From Amycolatopsis sp. CA-230715 (lineage in GTDB: Bacteria > Actinomycetota > Actinomycetes > Mycobacteriales > Pseudonocardiaceae): 64,000 bases of DNA. The notes under the pieces are model-generated. The model did no database searches. It saw only the letters and a program-made list of their open reading frames with translations, and was not told the origin of the DNA. Positions 16,828 through 24,957 of the stretch are shown here, piece after piece. The stretch spans positions 6,323,501 to 6,387,500 of the forward strand of contig NZ_CP059997.1 of assembly GCF_018736145.1 (NCBI RefSeq). The letters run 5' to 3'. Numbering within the stretch: position 1 is the first letter of the stretch; each line of letters opens with the position of its first letter. Both the position numbers and the translations under genes were made by a program.

Positions 16828-18028
16828 CCCGATTCGCCGCGACGACACGCGCCCAGGAAATGGCGACCGGTACGGCGAGGACGACGCCGGCCGCACTCGC
16901 GATCGCGATCGCGGTCGTCGGCGAGCCGACGAGCTGGGCCAGCGCCCCGCCGAGCCCGGCGCCGATGCCCTGCGCCACCCGCAACCCGGTGCGGTACACC
17001 CCGCCCGCGCCGCCGCGGAGCTCGTTCGGCACCCAGGTGAGGAACGTGGCGCTGACCGTGATGAGGTACGCGCCGGTCGCGCCCGCGAGCGCGAGCAGGA
17101 GTAGGACGAGCGGCAGGCTCGGGCGGAAGACGAACAGGGCGAGCGTCGCCAGCGGCGCCACCGCGAGCACCCCGATCACGCGCCGCCGGTTCTCCGCGGT
17201 CACCCATCTCGACAGCACGAACGCGCCGATGATGAAGCCGAGCGGGTCGGCGGCGAGCATCCAGCCGACCGCCTTGTCCCCGGCGCCGATCTCCGCGGCG
17301 AGCGGGGCGACCAGGCCTTCGGGGATCACCGCGATCCCGACCAGCCACGAAAGCCAGATCAGCACCCGCAGCCTTCGCTCGGCGAACACCCACCGGATCG
17401 CGCCGAACCAGGTGCCGCCGCCGTCACCGGCGGCGGGCCGCGGTTTGAGCAGGCAGCGCGTCACCACCGCGCTGACGAAGAACGTGGCCGCGTCGATCGC
17501 GAGCGAGAGCGACGGCCCCATCCAGACCACGAGCACCCCGCCGCCCGCCAGCCCGGCCAGCGTCGCGGTGTTCGTGGTGATCCCTCTGATGTCCTGGCTG
17601 CGCAGGTAAAGGTCGTCGTCGGTGAACACCTCCCTGGTGAGCGCGTTCTGCGCCGCGATGGCTGGCCCTCCCGCCAGCCTGGCGACGACGACCAGCGCGC
17701 ACAGCACCGGGAGCGGGGTGCCGGGGATCGCCATCAGCCCCACGAACAGGCCCTGCACGGCCATCGCGGCGCTCAGCACGGTCCGGCGCGGGTACCGGTC
17801 GGCGAGCTGGGCGAGGCCGAGCGCGCCGGCGATCGCGGGCAGGAAGGACAACGAGAACACGAGCGCGGAGATCAGCGCCGAACCGGTCCGGTCGTAGACC
17901 ATGATCGCCAGTGCGACGGTGGTCAGCTGGTCGCCGACCAGCGACTGCGCTTCGGCGAACCACAGCGTCCGGAACTCGGTGTTGGCCAGCGGTGAACCGG
18001 GGCGTGGCCGCATACCCGTCCGCACCAC
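16820..18028 (-). CDS. MFS transporter, probable drug exporter
   Basis: About 402 residues with roughly twelve membrane helices. The N-terminal half carries the MFS loop motif LAQLADRYPRRTVL between helices 2 and 3. NTEFRTLWFAEAQSLVGDQLTTVALAIMV at the start is typical of the tetracycline/macrolide-type actinobacterial MFS exporters. The GTG start at 18028 lies seven bases after GGAGG; the next GTG or ATG 18013 are alternatives. It is convergent with the SARP regulator and overlaps it by eight bases, so it is probably not part of that regulon's operon. The substrate is unknown. Confidence 0.88.
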   Translation of the reverse strand: MVRTGMRPRPGSPLANTEFRTLWFAEAQSLVGDQLTTVALAIMVYDRTGSALISALVFSLSFLPAIAGALGLAQLADRYPRRTVLSAAMAVQGLFVGLMAIPGTPLPVLCALVVVARLAGGPAIAAQNALTREVFTDDDLYLRSQDIRGITTNTATLAGLAGGGVLVVWMGPSLSLAIDAATFFVSAVVTRCLLKPRPAAGDGGGTWFGAIRWVFAERRLRVLIWLSWLVGIAVIPEGLVAPLAAEIGAGDKAVGWMLAADPLGFIIGAFVLSRWVTAENRRRVIGVLAVAPLATLALFVFRPSLPLVLLLLALAGATGAYLITVSATFLTWVPNELRGGAGGVYRTGLRVAQGIGAGLGGALAQLVGSPTTAIAIASAAGVVLAVPVAISWARVVAANRAR

Positions 18029-18441
18029 TCGGTCACCTCCGATCGCCTCGGCCCCGCTGCACTGAACGGGTGAACTGCTTCGCTCCGGCCCTGCTTCGCG
18101 GTCACGAAGCAGAACTGCCCGGGTGGTGGCGCAGGACGCCGGCCACCCGTCCGGGCGGGCCGCGCTGGCGGCCCGCCGAAGACCTGGCACACGGTACCTG
18201 GCGCTGACCTGCGCTTTCGGCCGGTCAGTCGTTCGTCACGGGCCGCTGTCGCGTACGGCACGGCGCTGAACGAACACTGAGTGACCGGCCCGGCCATAAG
18301 TCCCGGCCGATCGGCCCTCACTCGTTCAGCGCAGTGGAGTAACCGCTCGTCGTCCATCTGGTTTACCGGTGCCGCGATCGGCGAACACTGAACTCAGGGC
18401 CAGCGGCGGTCACGATGAGCTGGCGGGTGGGAGGGACAGCC
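18029..18441. promoter_or_regulatory. intergenic region with interlocked inverted repeats
   Basis: No gene was seen in these 413 bases. GGCCGGTCA (18219-18227) is inverted at 18282-18290. GCGCTGAACGA (18263-18273) is inverted as TCGTTCAGCGC at 18322-18332. CGAACACTGA recurs directly at 18271-18280 and 18382-18391. The repeats could be operator sites between the divergent MFS and SDR genes. Confidence 0.5.
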
Positions 18442-19332
18442 ATGCTGCTCGAAGGAAAGGCCATCGTCGTCACCGGCGCGGGCCGGGGACTCGGTGAGGC
18501 GTTCGCGGTGCACATCGCGCACGCGGGAGCCGCGGTGGTGGTCAACGACATCGACGCGGAGCTCGCCGAGCGCGCCGCGGAGAACATCCGGGCCCACGGC
18601 GGGCGTGCCGTGGCGAGCGGGAACTCGGTCGCCGACGCGGCGGAGGCGGCGGCGATCATCGACCAGTGCGTCGACGAGTTCGGCGCGATCGACGGGCTGG
18701 TGAACAACGCCGGGCTGAACTACGAGGCGTTGCCGTGGCAGGACGACGCCGAGCAGATGCGCGAACTCGTCGAGGTCAACGTGCTGGGCACGATGTACGC
18801 CGGTACCGCGGCGGCGAAGGCGATGGTCGAGCGCGGACGCGGCGGTTCGATCGTGAACATCTCCTCCGGGGCCTCGCTCGGTCAGCGCAAGCTCGGTGCC
18901 TACGCGGCGAGCAAGGGCGCGGTCGCCTCGCTCACCTACTCCTGGGCGCTCGACATGGAGGAAGCCGGGATCAGGGTGAACGCGGTGTGCCCGCTCGCGC
19001 ACACCCGCATGGTCTGGAAGTCCGAGCGCGCGCTGCGCAACTGCCCGCCGGAGCGCACCCCGTCCCGGATCGCGCCGGTCGTGCTGTTCCTGCTCGGCGA
19101 CGGCGCGCAGGGCATCACCGGGCAGCTGATCCGGTGCAACGGCTCGCAGCTGCACGTGCTCGCCCAGCCGCATTTCAAGGCGCCCATCCTGGAACGCCCG
19201 GCATGGGACACCGACAGCGTGCAGCGCGCGTTCGACGAGGTGTTCAGCGCGCACCTGGAGCCGTACGGGCTGGAGAAGCGGGTGCCGCCGCGGTTGCGGA
19301 AGTGGACCGAAATCCCGTCCCGCTCGGCCTGA
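18442..19332 (+). CDS. short-chain dehydrogenase/reductase
   Basis: A 296-residue classical SDR that should oxidise or reduce an alcohol/ketone with NAD(P). The cofactor site TGAGRGLGEAF is at residues 12-22, NNAG at about 89-92, and the catalytic Ser (NISSGAS), Tyr and Lys (YAASKGA, YxxxK) are all present. The C-terminus is about 40 residues longer than minimal SDRs, ending RLRKWTEIPSRSA. ATG 18442 follows GGGAGGGACAGCC. It is convergent with the FadD gene 12 bases away. The two may serve the same lipid pathway, but nothing in the sequence proves it. Confidence 0.9.
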   Translation: MLLEGKAIVVTGAGRGLGEAFAVHIAHAGAAVVVNDIDAELAERAAENIRAHGGRAVASGNSVADAAEAAAIIDQCVDEFGAIDGLVNNAGLNYEALPWQDDAEQMRELVEVNVLGTMYAGTAAAKAMVERGRGGSIVNISSGASLGQRKLGAYAASKGAVASLTYSWALDMEEAGIRVNAVCPLAHTRMVWKSERALRNCPPERTPSRIAPVVLFLLGDGAQGITGQLIRCNGSQLHVLAQPHFKAPILERPAWDTDSVQRAFDEVFSAHLEPYGLEKRVPPRLRKWTEIPSRSA

Positions 19333-19344
19333 AGTTCCGCTCGG

Positions 19345-21195
19345 TCAAGCCGGGGCGGCCTCGTAGAGCGCGGCCAGCTCGGCGGCGTAGCGCTCGTTGA
19401 TGACCCGGCGCTTGAGCTTGAGCGTCGGGGTCAGCTCGCCGCTTTCCGGTGTCCACGACGCCCGCACCAGGTGGTAGCGCTTGATCTGCTCGATCCTGGC
19501 GAGGCGCGCGTTGGCGCTTTCGACGGCCTTGTCGATCTCCGCGCGGATCGACGGGTGGTCGGCGAGCGCGGTCCCTTCGGGCGCCTCGATCCCGCGCGCG
19601 GCGGCCCACGGCGGGGCGATTTCGTCGTCGAGCACGATGAGCGCGGTGACGTAGGGCTGGCCGTCGCCGATCGCGGCGGCCTGGCCGATCAGCGGGTGCT
19701 CCTTCAGCAGGCCTTCGATCCGGGTCGGCGCGATGTTCTTCCCGCTGGAGGTGATGATCAGCTCCTTCTTGCGGTCGGTGATCGTGACGTACCCGTCCTC
19801 GTCGATCGCGCCGATGTCCCCGGTGGCGAGCCAGCCGTCGGCGTCGGTCGCGGCCTCGACGGTGCCGTCGGGCCGCAGGTAGCCGAGGAACACGATCGGC
19901 CCGCGCACGAGCAGTTCGCCGTCGTCGGCGACCTTGACCTCCATGCCTTCGAGCGGCCTGCCGACGGTGCCCGCCTTGAACGCGCCGCCGGTGTTCGAGG
20001 TGACCGCGCCGGTGGTTTCGGACAGGCCCCACACCTCTTGGATCTCGACGCCGAGGCCCGCGATGAAGTAGAGCACCTCCAGCGGGAGCGCGGCCGCGCC
20101 GCTGGCGACGAACAGCAACTGGTCGAGGCCGAGCAGCTGGCGCACCGGGGCCAGCACGGTTTCGTCCGCCGCGGCGATGCGCTCGGCGAGGTCCGGCGGC
20201 ACCTGTTCGCCCGCGCTGCGCAGCTTGTAGCCCTCCTGGCGCAGTTCGCTCGCCGCGGTCAGCGCGGCACGCCGGTCTTCCGGTGCGGACGCGAGCATGT
20301 TCTTCAGCCCCGCGGCCATCTTCTCCCACACGCGGGGCACCCCGAAGAAGCTTTGCGGGCGCACGCGGCCGAGCGCGCCGACGATGCCGGCCGGGTCGTT
20401 CAGCGTGTGCACGTGCCCGGCGTACACGATCGGCATGTAGATCGAGATCTCGCGCTCGGCGATGTGCGCGAGCGGCAGGTAGGCGATGTTCGTGGCGTGC
20501 ATCGGGGCGCCGTGCAGGTGGCGCACGGCGTTGGCCTCGTGGATGGCGTTGCGGTGCGAGAGCACCACGGCCTTCGGGTCCCCGGTGGTGCCGGAGGTGT
20601 AGATCATCGACAACGGGTCGTCCGAGCCGATCCCGGCCCACGCCCGGTCGAACGCGTCCGGGTCCTGCTCGTGCAGCGCGGCCCCCCGCGCGCGGACGTC
20701 GGCGAGGCTGACGAACCTGTCGTCGCCTTCCGGGATCGCGGTGTCGTTGTCGGTGTCGATCATCACGACGTGGCGCAGCGCGGGCAGGTCGTCGAGCACC
20801 GGCTGCCAGCGGCTCAGCGCTTCGGCACCTTCGAGCACCACGACCGGCGCGCCGCTGTGCCGTGCGACGTACCGGATCTGATCGGGGCTCAACGTGCCGT
20901 ACGCGGTGCACGACAGCACCGCGAGGTGGGCCGCGGCGAGGTCCACGACGAAGTGCTCGGGCCTGCTGGCGCTCATGATCAGCATCCGCTCACCGGCGCG
21001 GAGCCCGAGCGCGTCGAGGCCGCGGGCCACCGCCGCGATCTCGGTGCGGAACTCCGCCCAGGTCAGGGTCGGTTCGCCGGCGGCGTCCAACGAGGTGAGC
21101 GCGGGCAGGTCGCCGTACTCGACCGCGTTCCGGCGCACCAGTTTCGGGATCGTCTGGCCTTCGGTCAGTTCCGCGACGGACTGCTGAGTGGTCAA
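19345..21195 (-). CDS. fadD: long-chain fatty acyl-CoA ligase (AMP-binding)
   Basis: About 616 residues of the ANL superfamily. It activates a fatty acid with ATP to an acyl-adenylate and then to acyl-CoA. Motifs: YTSGTTGDPKAVVLSH (P-loop, near residue 190), YLPLAHIAERE, VWGLSETTGAV, DGWLATGDIG and ITDRKKELIITSSGKNIAP with the C-terminal lysine region (LTPTLKLKR). The length fits the long-chain type. TTG 21195 lies six bases after AGGAGG and is the best start; a GTG 18 bases upstream is in frame but overlaps that ribosome site. It may supply lipid for degradation or for envelope lipid building. Confidence 0.92.
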   Translation of the reverse strand: MTTQQSVAELTEGQTIPKLVRRNAVEYGDLPALTSLDAAGEPTLTWAEFRTEIAAVARGLDALGLRAGERMLIMSASRPEHFVVDLAAAHLAVLSCTAYGTLSPDQIRYVARHSGAPVVVLEGAEALSRWQPVLDDLPALRHVVMIDTDNDTAIPEGDDRFVSLADVRARGAALHEQDPDAFDRAWAGIGSDDPLSMIYTSGTTGDPKAVVLSHRNAIHEANAVRHLHGAPMHATNIAYLPLAHIAEREISIYMPIVYAGHVHTLNDPAGIVGALGRVRPQSFFGVPRVWEKMAAGLKNMLASAPEDRRAALTAASELRQEGYKLRSAGEQVPPDLAERIAAADETVLAPVRQLLGLDQLLFVASGAAALPLEVLYFIAGLGVEIQEVWGLSETTGAVTSNTGGAFKAGTVGRPLEGMEVKVADDGELLVRGPIVFLGYLRPDGTVEAATDADGWLATGDIGAIDEDGYVTITDRKKELIITSSGKNIAPTRIEGLLKEHPLIGQAAAIGDGQPYVTALIVLDDEIAPPWAAARGIEAPEGTALADHPSIRAEIDKAVESANARLARIEQIKRYHLVRASWTPESGELTPTLKLKRRVINERYAAELAALYEAAPA

Positions 21196-21325
21196 CGCTG
21201 GCCTCCTCGTCACTGCGGGCTTCTCGCCACCCTAAGCGCTCACCCCGTGCTGGGAATAGAGATTCGCGGCCACGTCCACCCGGCGAACGTCCCACCCCGC
21301 GCGCCCGCTGCCGGTGATCGTTCGC

Positions 21326-21340
21326 CGTCCACAATGGACG
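21326..21340. promoter_or_regulatory. small palindrome upstream of kynureninase
   Basis: CGTCCA-CAA-TGGACG (21326-21340) lies about 60 bases before the kynU start. It could be an operator. It also resembles the recurrent GTCCACWGTGGAC element seen across the window, which weakens a gene-specific reading. Confidence 0.35.
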
Positions 21341-21398
21341 TTTGGGGATCGGGGCGTGGTCGTGGTGGACTTCGTGCCGTCGCCGTGGGAGGAGCCCG

Positions 21399-22571
21399 AT
21401 GCCGTCCTTGTCCGAGCGCGCCGAGGAACTCGACGCCGCCGATCCGCTCGCCGCGAAGCGCGCGGAGTTCGACCTCGACCCCGAGATGTCCTATCTGGAC
21501 GGGAATTCACTCGGTGCGCCGCCGAAGGGGGTCGCGGCCAGGATGGCCGACGTGCTCGGGCACCAGTGGGCGCGCAGGCTCATCCGCTCGTGGGACGAAG
21601 GCTGGTGGACGGCGCCGGAACGCGTCGGGGACCGCGTCGCCCCGCTCGTCGGCGCGGCACCGGGCCAGGTGGTGGTGGGGGATTCGACGAGCGTGAACCT
21701 GTTCAAGGCGCTGGTCGCGGCGTGCCGCATCGCGGACGGGCGCGACGAGGTGCTCGTGGACACCGAGACCTTCCCGACCGACGGCTACATCGCGGACGAG
21801 GCCGCGCGGCTGACCGGGCACCGGGTGCGCCGGGTCCCTGCCGCGGCGCTCGGCGAAGAGGTCGGTGAGCGGACGGCCGTGGTGCTGGTCAACCACGTCG
21901 ACTACCGCACCGGCGCGCTGCGCGAGCTGCCCCTGCTGACCGCGGCGGCGCACGAGCGGGGCGCGCTGGTGCTCGCGGACCTGTGCCACAGCGTCGGCGC
22001 GCTGCCGATCGGGCTGGACGCGCTCGGGGTCGACTTCGCGGTGGGCTGCACGTACAAGTTCCTCAACGGCGGGCCGGGATCGCCCGCTTTCCTCTACGTG
22101 CCGTCGAAGTGGCAGGAGCGGTTCGACCAGCCCCTCGCGGGCTGGGCGGGCCACCGCGACCCGTTCGCGATGGAGCCCGGGTACCGCGCCGCCGCCGGGA
22201 TCCGCAAGGGGCTGGCCGGCACGCCGGACATCCTGTCGATGCTCGCGCTCGACGCCGCGCTGGACGTGTGGGACGGGGTGAAAATCGCGCAGGTGCGGGA
22301 AAAGGGGCTCGCGCTCGGGGAGTTCGCGTTCGCCTGCGTCGACGAGCTGACGCCCGGCGTCGAGGTGCTGACCCCGCGCGGTCCGGCGCGCGGCAACCAG
22401 GTTTCCCTCGCCTTCGGGGACGCGCGCGAGATCACCCGCGCGCTGGCGGACCGGGCCGTGCTCGGTGACTTCCGGCCGCCGGACGTGCTCCGGCTCGGGC
22501 TCGCCTCGTTGTACGTGCGCTACGCCGACGTGCTGCGCGCGGTGCGGGAACTCCGGTACTGCCGAGGATGA
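21399..22571 (+). CDS. kynU: kynureninase
   Basis: A 390-residue PLP enzyme that cleaves kynurenine (or 3-hydroxykynurenine) to (hydroxy)anthranilate and alanine. Family signatures: YLDGNSLGAPP near residue 30, GDSTSVNLFKAL, VNHVDYRTGALRE, LADLCHSVGALPI with the PLP-pairing Asp, and CTYKFLNGGPGSPAF with the Schiff-base Lys near residue 219. ATG 21399 follows GGGAGGAGCCCG. Tryptophan dioxygenase and formamidase are not adjacent, so the rest of the kynurenine route lies elsewhere or the enzyme feeds another anthranilate use. It is divergent from fadD. Confidence 0.94.
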   Translation: MPSLSERAEELDAADPLAAKRAEFDLDPEMSYLDGNSLGAPPKGVAARMADVLGHQWARRLIRSWDEGWWTAPERVGDRVAPLVGAAPGQVVVGDSTSVNLFKALVAACRIADGRDEVLVDTETFPTDGYIADEAARLTGHRVRRVPAAALGEEVGERTAVVLVNHVDYRTGALRELPLLTAAAHERGALVLADLCHSVGALPIGLDALGVDFAVGCTYKFLNGGPGSPAFLYVPSKWQERFDQPLAGWAGHRDPFAMEPGYRAAAGIRKGLAGTPDILSMLALDAALDVWDGVKIAQVREKGLALGEFAFACVDELTPGVEVLTPRGPARGNQVSLAFGDAREITRALADRAVLGDFRPPDVLRLGLASLYVRYADVLRAVRELRYCRG

Positions 22572-22608
22572 ACCGGTGGGGCACGGGACCGCCCGTGTCC
22601 CACCGGTT
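22571..22608. terminator. bidirectional terminator hairpin
   Basis: AACCGGTGGGGCACGGG pairs with CCCGTGTCCCACCGGTT with a single G-T wobble, starting at the kynU stop codon and lying 12 bases from the stop of the convergent MFS gene. Confidence 0.8.
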
Positions 22609-22619
22609 TCCGAGTGTCC

Positions 22620-24185
22620 TCAGTGGACTGCGCTTTCCGCGGCGAGTCGCTCGGTCCCGGTCTGGGTCTTGAGCTCGGTCGGCTTCAGGAACAGCACCGC
22701 GATGAGCGCGAGCACCGCGAACGGCGCGGCGACGAGGAAGATCTCGCTGGTCGCCGTGCCGTAGGCCTCCTGCACCACGTGCTTGATCGGTTCCGGCAGC
22801 TTGCCGATCTCCGGGACCGCGCCGCCGGAGGACTGGCCGCCCGGCATCGGGCCGATGCCCTCGGTGATGAGCGTGGTGACGCGGTTCGCGAGCACCGCGC
22901 CGAGCGCGCTGACCCCGATCGACCCGCCGAGGCTGCGGAAGAACGAGAGCACCGAGGTCGCCGAGCCCAGTTCCTTCGCGGGCACGTCGTTCTGCGCGAC
23001 CAGCACCAGGTTCTGCATCAGCATGCCGATCCCGAGCCCCAGCACGACCATGTAGGCGCCCAGCACCACCGAGTCGGTGCCGGAGCTGATCGTGGACAGC
23101 AGGAGCAGACCGGCGATCACCAGCGCGCCGCCGGCGACCACGAACGGCTTCCACTTCCCGGTCTTGCTGATCAGCTGGCCCGAAACGGTCGACGAGACGA
23201 GTAGCCCGAAGATCATCGGCAGGCTCATCAGGCCGGCGACCGTGGGCGATTTGCCGAGGGAGAGCTGGAAGTACTGGGACAGGAACACCGTGCCGCCGAA
23301 CATCGCGACGCCGACGAGGAAGCTCGCGAGCGTGGTGAGCGAGATGGTGCGGTTGCGGAAGATGTGCAGCGGCACCACCGGTTCGGCGACCTTCGACTCG
23401 ACGTAGAGCGCCAGCGCGAGCACGATCAGCCCGCCGCCGACGAGCACGACCGTCCACATCGAACCCCAGGCGAACTGGTGACCGGCCAGCGAGGACCACA
23501 CCAGCAGCGTGGACACCCCGAGCATGATCAGGAACGCGCCGAGGTAGTCGACCTTGACCTCCCTGCGCACGGTCGGCAGCCGGAGCGTGCGCTGCAGCAG
23601 CACGATCGCGGCGACCGCGAACGGCACCCCGAGGAAGAAGCACCAGCGCCAGCCGAGCCACGAGGTGTCGACGAGCACGCCGCCGATCAGCGGGCCGGCC
23701 ACGGTGCCGATCGCGAAGACGGCGCCGAAGATCCCCGAGTACCGCCCGAGTTCGCGGGGTGAGACGAGTGCCGCCATCACCACCTGCGCGAGCGCGGTCA
23801 GGCCGCCGGCGCCGATCCCCTGCGCGACGCGGCTCGCGATCAGCACGTCGATGTCGCCCGCGAAGCCCGCGACGAGCGAGCCGACCACGAACAGCGCGAG
23901 CGAGAGCTGGATGAGCAGTTTCTTGTTGTACAGATCGGAAAGCTTGCCCCACAGCGGCACGGTCGCGGTCATCGCCAGCAGCTCGGTGGTGACCACCCAG
24001 GTGTAGGACGACTGCGAGCCGCCGAGTTCGGCGACGATGCGCGGCAGCGCGTTGGCGACCACCGTCGAGGCGAGGATGGCGACGAACATCCCCATCATGA
24101 GCCCGGACAGCGCTTCGAGCACCTGGCGTCGGCCCATGGTGCCGGATTCCGGTGGAGCGGGCGGTTCCGCCGCCGTCGTGGTCAC
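22620..24185 (-). CDS. DHA2-family (14-helix) MFS multidrug efflux pump
   Basis: About 521 residues with 14 predicted helices, the EmrB/QacA-like drug:H+ antiporter pattern. Motif A appears as GKLSDLYNKKLLI and the DHA2 antiporter motif as GIFGAVFAIGTVAGPLIGGVL. LGWRWCFFLGVPFAV is typical of the family. GTG 24185 lies five bases after AAGGGGA; an upstream in-frame GTG at 24209 is less likely. It follows the TetR gene by 42 bases on the same strand, so repressor and pump probably form a ligand-induced operon. Confidence 0.92.
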   Translation of the reverse strand: MTTTAAEPPAPPESGTMGRRQVLEALSGLMMGMFVAILASTVVANALPRIVAELGGSQSSYTWVVTTELLAMTATVPLWGKLSDLYNKKLLIQLSLALFVVGSLVAGFAGDIDVLIASRVAQGIGAGGLTALAQVVMAALVSPRELGRYSGIFGAVFAIGTVAGPLIGGVLVDTSWLGWRWCFFLGVPFAVAAIVLLQRTLRLPTVRREVKVDYLGAFLIMLGVSTLLVWSSLAGHQFAWGSMWTVVLVGGGLIVLALALYVESKVAEPVVPLHIFRNRTISLTTLASFLVGVAMFGGTVFLSQYFQLSLGKSPTVAGLMSLPMIFGLLVSSTVSGQLISKTGKWKPFVVAGGALVIAGLLLLSTISSGTDSVVLGAYMVVLGLGIGMLMQNLVLVAQNDVPAKELGSATSVLSFFRSLGGSIGVSALGAVLANRVTTLITEGIGPMPGGQSSGGAVPEIGKLPEPIKHVVQEAYGTATSEIFLVAAPFAVLALIAVLFLKPTELKTQTGTERLAAESAVH

Positions 24186-24227
24186 GAGATCCCCTTGTTT
24201 CGGTGTCACCTGTGGTTTTCCGGTTTT

Positions 24228-24851
24228 TCAAGCGGTTTCCGGGTCGGGAAACCCGGCGGCGAACGTGGCGAACGCGGCGTCGACGAGCTCGTGCAGGTCG
24301 TCGACGCCGCCGGTCGCGGACCATTGGCGCAGCGCGCAGCTGATCGAGATCATCACCGCGCCGGTGAGCAGGCGCGGGAACAGATGCGTCGGCTCGACAC
24401 CGGCGCGCTCGGCGATCGCTTCGACCATGAGCTGTTCGGACCCGCTCCTCGCGCTGATCATCCGCTGGATGAGCGAAGGGTTGTCCTCGATCACCTTGAG
24501 CCGCATCAGCCATTCCTCGCGGTCGTCGAGGAACTGGCCGAGGTCTCCCCGGACGGCCCGGTGGACCGCTTCGAGCGTGCTCAGTTCGGCCGGGGCCTCC
24601 AGGATGGCGACCCTGCCCCGCTTTTCCCGTTCGTCGGTGTCGGGATAGGGCAGCAGTACGGCGTCCTCTTTGGACCCGAAGTAGTTGAAGAAGGTGCGGG
24701 GCGAGACATCGGCGACCGCGCTGATGTCGTCGACGGTGACGCCGTCGAGTCCGCGTTCGGACACCAGCCGGATCGCCGCGGCGGCGATCGCGCGATAGGT
24801 GTCGTGTTTCTTGCGTTCCCGCCTGCCGGGAGCCCCCTGTGAGTCGAGCAC
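24228..24851 (-). CDS. TetR family repressor of the DHA2 efflux operon
   Basis: About 207 residues. The N-terminal helix-turn-helix is at roughly residues 18-62 (YRAIAAAAIRLVSERGLDGVTVDDISAVADVSPRTFFNYFGSKEDAVL). The rest is a helical ligand-binding domain. GTG 24851 (VLDSQGAPG) has no ribosome site. TACTGT and TAAATAT lie just upstream and the perfect palindrome 24864-24898 begins 13 bases away, so a leaderless, autoregulated transcript is likely. Upstream frame toward 25643 overlaps the divergent oxidoreductase and is not real. It probably controls the efflux pump and perhaps the divergent operon. Confidence 0.9.
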   Translation of the reverse strand: MLDSQGAPGRRERKKHDTYRAIAAAAIRLVSERGLDGVTVDDISAVADVSPRTFFNYFGSKEDAVLLPYPDTDEREKRGRVAILEAPAELSTLEAVHRAVRGDLGQFLDDREEWLMRLKVIEDNPSLIQRMISARSGSEQLMVEAIAERAGVEPTHLFPRLLTGAVMISISCALRQWSATGGVDDLHELVDAAFATFAAGFPDPETA

Positions 24852-24863
24852 GATATTTACAGT

Positions 24864-24898
24864 ACCTGCAAACTTGCAGTGTCCGCAAGTTTGCAGGT
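24864..24898. promoter_or_regulatory. perfect TetR operator palindrome
   Basis: ACCTGCAAACTTGC (24864-24877) is repeated exactly inverted as GCAAGTTTGCAGGT (24885-24898) around AGTGTCC. The site sits between the TetR start (24851) and the divergent oxidoreductase (24958), so one dimer pair could repress both directions. Confidence 0.85.
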
Positions 24899-24957
24899 GA
24901 TGCACGAGTACCGGCATGATCGTGGTGACGGTGCCGAGGACGAGGACGGGGCGGGAC

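Noticed and set aside
15000..16896. A 633-codon minus-strand frame opposite the TPR half of the SARP regulator
   Set aside because: Shadow of a strongly GC-biased gene; no ribosome site or domains.
19471..21696. A 741-codon plus-strand frame across fadD and the start of kynU
   Set aside because: It runs antisense to the AMP-binding motifs and into another frame of kynureninase.
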